A DNA stretch of 6,670 bases from DASYQV01 sp036005125 (GTDB taxonomy: Bacteria; Acidobacteriota; Vicinamibacteria; Vicinamibacterales; UBA2999). The first letter of the stretch is position 1, and the number at the start of each line of letters is the position of its first letter. Both the position numbers and the translations under genes were made by a program. The stretch is from NCBI GenBank assembly GCA_036005125.1, contig DASYQV010000358.1:1-6670 (forward strand), in the 5' to 3' direction. The notes below the pieces were generated by a model. It was not told where the DNA came from and made no database searches. It saw only the letters and a list, made by a program, of their open reading frames with translations. Below are positions 1 through 4,562 of this stretch, one piece after another.

Positions 1-569
1 CGCGCCGTGTAGGACCCGGCGGGAACATCGGGAATGCGGAACGTCCCCCGGCTGTCGACCACCGCGAAATACGGACGATCGGTCACGAAGATGCTGGCGT
101 GCATCGCCGGATGTATGTCACACGATACCTTGTAGGTGCCCGCCTTGTCGAAGACGTGCGTGTACGTTCCCAAGGGCACCGTGGCCACGTTGAACACGGT
201 CTCCTTCGTCTCGACATGCTCGGCGCGGACGTTGTGCAGGACATCCTCGCTGTTGCGGAAATCGACGGGTTGACCCCGACGTGCCACGAGCATGTCGGGA
301 ATAAAAATCTGACCGAACTGATCCATCACCTGCGGGCCCGCCGGAGGAGCCGGGTCGGCGGGAACGGCCGGTTCCAGCGTCACGATGGCGCCGCTCGGCC
401 CTTTCCCGCTGATCAGCGCACGGACGCCAGCTTCCGCGGGCGCGCTCTTCTCCGTACGCGCCGCCACAGACTGCTCGCGGGAGCCGCTCGTGCAGGCCGC
501 TGCGACAAGGCTCACGATCAAAATGACAAGCGAGAGGACTCGGTGACGACGGTTGCGGACTCGGATCAC
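1..569 (-). CDS. Exported cupredoxin-like (type-1 copper) lipoprotein, C-terminus cut by window edge
   Basis: I translated this minus-strand frame by hand; 189 codons are visible and the frame is open at position 1. The GTG at 567-569 is the only plausible start between an in-frame stop near 633 and the signal peptide; no strong ribosome binding site is seen. Residues 1-25 are a basic then hydrophobic signal sequence ending in VAAAC, a lipobox-like site, so Cys26 is probably lipidated. A beta-sandwich follows. His112 (in DVLHNV) and the closely spaced Cys150, His153 and Met156 (SCDIHPAM) match the His-Cys-His-Met ligand set of plastocyanin/azurin-type copper sites. The stretch after residue 165 (DSRGTFRIPDVPAGSY) looks like the start of a carboxypeptidase-regulatory-like beta domain, which often follows this kind of cupredoxin. 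Likely role: membrane-anchored periplasmic electron carrier or copper binder. The fold and copper site are well supported; the partner is unknown. Confidence 0.85.
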   Translation of the reverse strand, partial: MIRVRNRRHRVLSLVILIVSLVAAACTSGSREQSVAARTEKSAPAEAGVRALISGKGPSGAIVTLEPAVPADPAPPAGPQVMDQFGQIFIPDMLVARRGQPVDFRNSEDVLHNVRAEHVETKETVFNVATVPLGTYTHVFDKAGTYKVSCDIHPAMHASIFVTDRPYFAVVDSRGTFRIPDVPAGSYTA

Positions 570-592
570 GTGCTCATTGTAGCCGGACCGTA

Positions 593-647
593 CGTAGGCC
601 GGGTCTTCAGACCCGGCCCTGGGCCGGATCTAAAGATGCGGCCTACG
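593..647. repeat. Cloverleaf-like palindromic repeat with two hairpins
   Basis: Outer arms CGTA (593-596) and TACG (644-647) enclose two hairpins. The first, 597-618, is a perfect 10-bp stem (GGCCGGGTCT against AGACCCGGCC) with a TC loop. The second, 622-643, is a 10-bp stem with a single G-G mismatch and an AA loop. Both hairpins begin with GGCC and carry a TCT/AGA core, so they look like diverged copies of each other. The whole unit would fold as a three-way junction. It lies just upstream of the lipoprotein gene start. It resembles REP/BIME-type dispersed elements, but only one copy is visible here, so the repeat status is inferred. Confidence 0.6.
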
Positions 648-734
648 AAAGATGATCAATCGGGAAGCAGCTACCGTTCGGCGCGTCGTGGATGCACGCG
701 CTCAGAGCGGCGTCGAGCGCCGAAGGCGTGTGAC

Positions 735-1093
735 GTGATTGCCGGCAGAGCCACGGCGGCAGTACGCGGCGCTACGCGAGCCGCTTCCCGATGGCGGCCG
801 CCGGACACTTCCGCGAACTGCAAGGCCTGACCGCCTCGTCCATCGGGCTTGGCACCTACCCGGGCGTGACGACGAAAGCACCGATCACCTGTACGCGGCA
901 GCGATCGCCCGGGCGCTGGCGTGCGGCTGCAACGTGCTGGATACCGCCGTGGCCTATCGCCATCAGCGCAGCGAGCGCATCATCGGCCGCGCCCTTGGCG
1001 ACGCCTTCACGGAACCTGGTGGCGCGCGACGAGGTCATCATTGCCAGCAAGGCGGGATTTCTGCCGTTCGACAGCGCGTTCTCCGGCGGCACA
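735..1093 (+). pseudogene. Aldo/keto reductase remnant, frameshifted and C-terminally truncated
   Basis: Pieces of one aldo/keto reductase N-terminus lie in order but in changing frames. A GTG at 735, preceded by GAAGG (722-726), opens a piece reading IAGRAT. From about 758 the frame beginning RRYASRF reads on through GHFRELQGLTASSIGLGTY. From about 867 another frame reads DDESTDHLYAAAIARAL, then NVLDTAVAYRHQRSERIIG. From about 1013 the second frame returns with ARDEVIIASKAGFLPFD. This is the usual order: the beta-1 GLGTY strand, the Asp of LDTA, the Tyr of the AYR segment, and the Lys of the ASK strand. Three of the four catalytic residues are therefore still legible; the His and the rest of the TIM barrel (roughly two thirds of the usual length) are gone. 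At least two shifts are certain; the one near 757 is less so. Neighbouring genes are intact, so real decay is more likely than poor sequence. Confidence 0.85.
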
Positions 1094-1190
1094 TGGAGTT
1101 GTCGAGGAAACCGCGATGCTCGGGGTCGACAGCCTGCCCCGCACGTCAGAAAGTGTCGAGGTCAGGGACTGACCGATGATTCCAGGATCT

Positions 1191-1276
1191 CTTGGCGCGC
1201 TTCGCGCGCCTGGTCCGTTATGCGGGCTCGCAATCGGTACAGAATTCGCGTTGGCAGCCGCCTAAGGGCCTAACGC
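1191..1276. repeat. Diverged palindromic repeat, copy 1, with GC hairpin
   Basis: A perfect 7-bp hairpin, GGCGCGC-TTC-GCGCGCC (1194-1210), is followed by GTCCGTTATGCGGGCTC (1213-1229). The latter is identical to the minus-strand reading of 3790-3806. The similarity continues in degraded form: TTCG, GTTG and the closing CCGC-TAA-GG-CTA elements line up with the copy at 3748-3808, read on the opposite strand. The right arm has lost perfect pairing here, so this copy looks older. Between the reductase remnant and this element (1094-1190) I see only a 24-codon open tail ending at a stop at 1170-1172, with no recognisable homology. Between 1277 and 1350 I see nothing but the leader of the next gene. 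Confidence 0.6.
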
Positions 1277-1350
1277 ATGGATCTGACAACTCGAGTGGCT
1301 GAATGCGGTCCATCGCTTGCACCGGAATCGAACTGGAAAGGACGCAGGAT

Positions 1351-1836
1351 ATGGAAAGCAAGGCCAAGCTCTTCGGGCATCCGATTCACCAGATGTTGGT
1401 TGTCTTTCCGTTCGGTTTGCTGGTCATGGCGATCCTGTTCGACGTGATGTTCCTGGCGACGGGTAACAGCACGTGGTCGGACATCGCCTACGGGATGATC
1501 GCCGCCGGCGTCCTGAGCGGGCTTGTCGCCGCGCCGTTCGGGTTCATCGATTGGCTCGGCATCCCTTCGGGCACCAGGGCCAAGCGGATTGGCCTCGTGC
1601 ACGGCGCTGCCAACGCGATCATGCTCCTGCTCTACGGGATGAGCTGGGCACAGCGCGGCGCGAATCCTCGCGAGCCTCAGACCATTGCGTTTGTGTTCGC
1701 GTTCGCGGGGTGTGCGGTGGCGCTGTTTGCCGGGTGGCTCGGCGGGGAGCTCGTGGATCGGCTCGCTGTCGGCGTGGACGATGGGGCGAACCTCAACGCG
1801 CCGAACTCGCTGACCACGCCCCACGTTCGGGAGTAA
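1351..1836 (+). CDS. DUF2231 family four-helix membrane protein
   Basis: The product is 161 residues. The ATG at 1351 is chosen over an in-frame ATG at 1303 because AAAGGA (1337-1342) sits 8 bases ahead of it, and because the family's conserved HPIH motif then lies at residues 10-13, its usual place. Four hydrophobic helices are visible at about 15-36, 45-69, 80-100 and 111-131. Family landmarks include FGFIDWLGIPSGTRAK (63-78), a conserved His84 opening helix 3, GWLGGELV (128-135) and the tail VGVDDGANLNA (140-150). DUF2231 (PF09990) proteins are inner-membrane proteins of unknown function; some relatives occur beside cytochromes or oxidoreductases, and the conserved histidines have prompted suggestions of heme or metal binding, which is not proven. 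It appears to be a single-gene unit, ending at the hairpin at 1883-1910. Family assignment is firm; the role is unknown. Confidence 0.93.
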   Translation: MESKAKLFGHPIHQMLVVFPFGLLVMAILFDVMFLATGNSTWSDIAYGMIAAGVLSGLVAAPFGFIDWLGIPSGTRAKRIGLVHGAANAIMLLLYGMSWAQRGANPREPQTIAFVFAFAGCAVALFAGWLGGELVDRLAVGVDDGANLNAPNSLTTPHVRE

Positions 1837-1882
1837 CGTCGGCTTCCCGAATCACAGGCGCGTTTCCTGACCTGCATCCGAG

Positions 1883-1920
1883 CAGCGGGAGGCCTGCGGG
1901 CCTCCCGCTGACTGTCTTCT
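1883..1920 (+). terminator. Strong hairpin terminator between convergent genes
   Basis: A perfect 12-bp stem, CAGCGGGAGGCC (1883-1894) with GGCCTCCCGCTG (1899-1910), is closed by a TGCG loop. On the plus strand it is followed by a pyrimidine-rich tail containing TGTCTTCT. It lies 46 bases after the DUF2231 stop and 22 bases beyond the stop of the convergent beta-propeller gene, so it can end transcription from both sides, although the minus-strand side has no T tract. Confidence 0.8.
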
Positions 1921-1932
1921 ACATCCTATCCT

Positions 1933-2982
1933 TCAGTTCAACCGACCCGTCACGTTGCGCTTGGGAACGGCGCCGACGCGGATGCGCGTCACCTCCTTGA
2001 GCGCTTTGATGTCGACAACAGAGACATCGTCGGTGACCGGGTTGGCCACGTACGCGAACTTCCCGTCCGGAGTGACCGTTACCCAGCCCGCGCCCTTCCC
2101 GCTAAGCTCTGCGCCGCCGAGCAGGTTCAGGTCTGGCAGCGAGTACGCGTAAAGGTGATTGTTCAACCGGCTGCACACCACAAGCGTCTTGTTGTCGGAC
2201 GTGACGGCCATGCCGTGCGATGGATCGGAGCCTTGGGGAACGGTCGGTTTTCCGGGAGGCAGTTCGGGATTGTTGATCCGCTTGATCTCCTTGCGGGTGG
2301 CAAAGTCCACGACCGCAAATCCATTGAGGTCCGTCAACTGTGTGAATATCCACTTGGTTGACCCGTCAGGATTCCAGCTGAACGTCATCGGACGGACCCC
2401 GAGATCCATTTCGAGCGTCCACGCCGGCTCTTCGGTCTTCGTGTCGATGACGTTTATCGTTTTCCCCTGGATGGAGCCGGCAACCACGTATTTGCCGTCC
2501 GGCGTGACGTACGCGTTGTGGATGCTTCCCCTGGTCGGGATGGTCTTCACCCTTTTGAGCGAGAGCGTATCGACCACGTCAACACCGCCGGGCTGCTCGA
2601 TGATCCCGACGTACACGCGCCGCCCGTCCTTACCCACCGCGATGTTGTTGGGACGGCCGCTCAAGGGGATGCGATCCGTGACCTTGAACGTCTTGGCGTC
2701 GACCACGTCGAGCGTGCTCTCGGCTTCGTCGCTGACGTAAATGCGGCTGCCATCCGGCGCGATGGCAGCCCCGTGGCTCACCTCGATCCCGCTGATCACG
2801 CCGACCACCTTGTTGGTCGCGGGATCGATCACGTGAACGTTGTCGCCGGCGGCGTTGGTCTGGATGATCCGGACCTTGCCGGGCCGCCCGTTCTCGTCGT
2901 GCTGCCCGGTGACCGAGATCGTGCCAAGCAGCATGCACGTCACGAGCACGAAACAGGAACGAATCAGTCGCGCATTCGTCAT
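1933..2982 (-). CDS. Secreted YVTN/YncE-type seven-bladed beta-propeller protein
   Basis: The product is 349 residues. The ATG at 2980-2982 is preferred over one 39 bases upstream because GAGGAG (2989-2994) lies 6 bases before it and a clean signal peptide then starts at residue 1. Residues 1-26 are that signal, with likely cleavage near SVTG-Q. The rest is a run of YVTN-type blades, each with a PDG-type turn, a YV strand and a V-D strand: PDGSRIYVSD near 77-86, KDGRRVYVG near 118-126, PDGKYVVAG near 161-169, NPDGS near 204-208, SDNKTLVVC near 262-270 and PDGKFAYVAN near 305-314, plus a first partial blade at 45-62. It resembles the YncE/40-residue YVTN repeat family, whose members are periplasmic or extracellular scaffolds or binders, sometimes beside quinoprotein or cytochrome systems. 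It follows the cytochrome gene on the same strand, so it probably works with it. No enzymatic residues can be assigned; a lactonase role is possible but unsupported. Confidence 0.9.
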   Translation of the reverse strand: MTNARLIRSCFVLVTCMLLGTISVTGQHDENGRPGKVRIIQTNAAGDNVHVIDPATNKVVGVISGIEVSHGAAIAPDGSRIYVSDEAESTLDVVDAKTFKVTDRIPLSGRPNNIAVGKDGRRVYVGIIEQPGGVDVVDTLSLKRVKTIPTRGSIHNAYVTPDGKYVVAGSIQGKTINVIDTKTEEPAWTLEMDLGVRPMTFSWNPDGSTKWIFTQLTDLNGFAVVDFATRKEIKRINNPELPPGKPTVPQGSDPSHGMAVTSDNKTLVVCSRLNNHLYAYSLPDLNLLGGAELSGKGAGWVTVTPDGKFAYVANPVTDDVSVVDIKALKEVTRIRVGAVPKRNVTGRLN

Positions 2983-3064
2983 CGTCAACTCCTCGCCAAC
3001 CGATCGAGTGGCGTGTATCAACAGAGGTGGTGCGATTGCATCAGGCCTTCGCGCCGCGATTTCC

Positions 3065-3089
3065 CGGGCCGCTCCAACGGAGCGGCCCG
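3065..3089 (-). terminator. Intergenic hairpin between cytochrome and propeller genes
   Basis: A perfect 11-bp stem, CGGGCCGCTCC (3065-3075) with GGAGCGGCCCG (3079-3089), encloses an AAC loop in the 150-base gap between the two minus-strand genes. On the minus strand no T run follows, so it is not a classical intrinsic terminator in the direction of transcription. It may reduce read-through or protect the 3' end of the cytochrome message, giving unequal levels of the two proteins. Confidence 0.55.
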
Positions 3090-3132
3090 CTTTACATTTC
3101 GAAGGTGTCTTCCAGTAAATCGAGATCGGCGG

Positions 3133-3606
3133 TTACTTCGTCTGTCCAAGCACCCACGCTTTCAACGTCTGCCACTCCGCCGCGCTCTGTGAGTCCCAGT
3201 GCTTGCCGCCGCCGTGATAGAAGTCGCCGCCGGCCGCTTCGGCCAGCGGGTGAACGAGGAGCCGGCTCTTCAGGTTGCCCGGGAGAGCCACGCGGCGGAC
3301 GGACTCGAAATTCTTGCGCGATTCCTCCTCGTTCCAGGTGGCGCTCCCGGTCGGGAGCGGTTGCAACCGCATCTGATTCTGATGCTTGTGGCACGAGATG
3401 CAGCGCGCGTGGCCAGCGCGTTTCGCGAGAAAGATAGGCTGCACCCTGCTCTTGAAGAACGTGTAGTCGAGCGACGCCCCGGAAGAAGCGGACGACTCCG
3501 ACTGCTGCCCTATCACGGTCGCGGGCCGTGCGAGCGGCAGCAGCAGGCATAGTGCCGCGACGCCCAGAGCTCGGACGGCCGATTGCGAGACGCTGTGACA
3601 CTTCAT
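3133..3606 (-). CDS. Secreted one-heme c-type cytochrome
   Basis: The product is 157 residues. The start at 3606 is set by AGGAGGT (3614-3620 on the minus strand), 7 bases upstream of the ATG; a longer in-frame start at 3654 would precede this site and lacks a signal sequence at its N-terminus. Residues 1-33 form a signal peptide with a hydrophobic core (ALGVAALCLLLPLA). The segment FFKSRVQPIF (50-59) leads into one heme-attachment motif, CISCH (69-73), so heme binds Cys69 and Cys72 with His73 as axial ligand. Met79 is too close to be an obvious distal ligand; residues in the conserved HPLAEAAGGDFYHGGGKHW stretch (119-137) are candidates. The layout (RVQPIF, then CxxCH, then HP...GG...HxGG, ending in a W-x-x-L-x-x-W helix) resembles the short cytochromes with Planctomycete-type cytochrome C domains. 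It would be exported through Sec and matured in the periplasm. It is the first gene of a probable pair with the propeller. Confidence 0.9.
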   Translation of the reverse strand: MKCHSVSQSAVRALGVAALCLLLPLARPATVIGQQSESSASSGASLDYTFFKSRVQPIFLAKRAGHARCISCHKHQNQMRLQPLPTGSATWNEEESRKNFESVRRVALPGNLKSRLLVHPLAEAAGGDFYHGGGKHWDSQSAAEWQTLKAWVLGQTK

Positions 3607-3613
3607 CGACAGG

Positions 3614-3620
3614 ACCTCCT
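3614..3620 (-). promoter_or_regulatory. Ribosome binding site of the cytochrome gene
   Basis: AGGAGGT on the minus strand is a full Shine-Dalgarno match, 7 bases before the ATG at 3606. It decides the start codon against the upstream in-frame ATG at 3654. Confidence 0.85.
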
Positions 3621-3630
3621 GCGAACCAAT

Positions 3631-3667
3631 CAAGGGCTCTGCTCTTGATACCACGGCAGAGCCCTTG
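3631..3667 (-). promoter_or_regulatory. Leader stem-loop upstream of the cytochrome gene
   Basis: A perfect 12-bp stem, CAAGGGCTCTGC (3631-3642) with GCAGAGCCCTTG (3656-3667), has a 13-base loop and ends 10 bases upstream of the Shine-Dalgarno. On the minus strand it is followed by ATTGGTTC, mildly T-rich. It is either the terminator of an upstream transcript or an attenuator or stabilising leader element of the cytochrome-propeller operon. The ribosome site itself is left unpaired. Confidence 0.55.
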
Positions 3668-3688
3668 GCTGGTTAGCCAGTATCTTCT

Positions 3689-3808
3689 GGCGCGCTCCGC
3701 GGGGTCCCCAACGCGCGTTTCCCAGCACGTTGGGGTGTGGGCGCCCCTAGTCCGTTATGCGGTCCGACAACGAAACCGACTCTCGTTGGGAGCCCGCATA
3801 ACGGACTA
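3689..3808. repeat. Compound palindromic element, copy 2, intact inverted repeat plus GC hairpin
   Basis: The core is a perfect 15-bp inverted repeat, TAGTCCGTTATGCGG (3748-3762) and CCGCATAACGGACTA (3794-3808). Inside it is a smaller pair, CAACGA (3768-3773) with TCGTTG (3783-3788), so the single strand folds as a long bulged hairpin. Flanking it on the left is a second hairpin, CCCCAACG (3706-3713) with CGTTGGGG (3728-3735), preceded by TGGCGCGCTCCGCG. The flank TGGCGCGCT...CGCG...GTCCGTTATGCGG recurs at 1193-1225 in shorter form. Neither arm encodes protein, and no transposase is present. To the right, 3809 to about 3960 holds no gene or motif that I can recognise. Confidence 0.7.
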
Positions 3809-3959
3809 AACCCGGCTGCAATCCGCCCGGCGGAGATGTGGGGAAGATACATCCGCAGCGAGTTTTCGTTCCAGTGGAATCTGAGAGGCGCCCGGCCGAC
3901 GGCAACCGCGCAACCTGCCAGAATGGGTGGATTATACGTAAAAGGCGCCCGCGGACGTC

Positions 3960-4523
3960 GTGCGGGCGGCCGACTCGTGAGAAATTCATCCGCGGAGAAC
4001 GGCAGCCGCGAGTATCCAGACCCGGCGCTCAATGCGGCAGGTACGGCCGCGCCCATCCATATGCCCAGGCGCCGCCCCGAGGTGCACCCGCCAGCCCACG
4101 CGGTGCCGAACCCGACGAGGAAGCCACCAACCACCAGCGCGATGAATCCCTTCAGCGTGCCGAGCACACCCAACTGAGAAGGTCGTCCGGTACGAGCCCG
4201 GCGAAGTCGCGGACGCCGAGCGCGGCGAGCTCGGCGCGCGTTGCGGATGCAATCGGCACACGTCGACGCCGATCAGTAAGGCGCACAGCAGCGCGCCTGC
4301 CGCCGTGCCGGCGAGAAACGCGAGGTTCCATCCACGTCGCGCCGCACGTCGTAGCGGAAGCAATCCAGCCGCGGCCTCACGCACGCTGCGCACAGATGGC
4401 GGAGATTGCTCGAGAAGCCAAACGGACGATTGCCGGCGACGAGCAGCGCCGGCACCATCAGGCCGATGAGCGGTCCGGCGACGTCCACGGCCAGAGCCCG
4501 GACAGCCATTCATTCGTCAGCAT
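3960..4523 (-). pseudogene. YeeE/YedE (DUF395) family membrane transporter pseudogene
   Basis: Reading the minus strand, family motifs appear in order but in successive frames. An ATG at 4521-4523 starts MLTNEWLSGLWPW. One frame further on, from 4482, comes VAGPLIGLMVPALL, then GFSSNLRHLCAACV and FRYD. The next frame, from about 4333, gives GWNLAFLAGTAAGALL. A further frame, from about 4253, reads ATRAELAALGVRDFAGLVP. A last one, from 4173, carries GFIALVVGGFLVGFGTAWAGGCTSG. The GGCTSG signature and the Asn-Leu-Arg-His-x-Cys-Ala-Ala segment are hallmarks of the YeeE/YedE thiosulfate/sulfur-compound transporter family (PF04143). After CTSG the homology fades; FSADEFLTS may be what is left of the last helix. 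Four frame changes are needed, each consistent with a single-base loss; at the first, the Tyr codon expected after WPW lacks one base (near 4483). Its start lies 40 bases from the divergent carbamoyltransferase start. Confidence 0.85.
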
Positions 4524-4545
4524 CAGTGTGGCACCGTAGAGGATG

Positions 4546-4551
4546 TACACT
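4546..4551 (+). promoter_or_regulatory. Possible -10 box of the carbamoyltransferase gene
   Basis: TACACT lies 11 bases upstream of the ATG at 4563. If it is a -10 element, transcription would start about 5 bases before the start codon, giving a very short or absent leader, which would explain the lack of a Shine-Dalgarno. No convincing -35 box is seen at the proper distance. Confidence 0.3.
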
Positions 4552-4562
4552 CCACGCGAAAC

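Noticed and set aside
99..830. A 243-codon plus-strand open frame
   Set aside because: Its first part is antisense to the cupredoxin gene, which has a signal peptide and copper ligands; its end only clips one frame of the reductase pseudogene.
1213..1280. Possible integron attC site (GTTATGC and GCCTAAC boxes)
   Set aside because: The boxes are in the wrong order for an attC site (GTT before AAC), one deviates from the core consensus, and there is no integrase or cassette structure; a diverged palindrome copy explains it better.
1270..1824. A 184-codon minus-strand open frame
   Set aside because: It is the shadow of the DUF2231 gene, whose helices, motif order and ribosome site are all consistent with the plus strand.
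3931..3936. A perfect TATAAT on the minus strand
   Set aside because: There is no -35 match at the right distance and no gene directly downstream; it is probably chance in a decayed region.
3673..4173. A single intact 166-residue membrane protein
   Set aside because: Only its first third or so matches YeeE/YedE; the rest is low-complexity read-through into the palindromic element, and the family's N-terminal half lies upstream in other frames.
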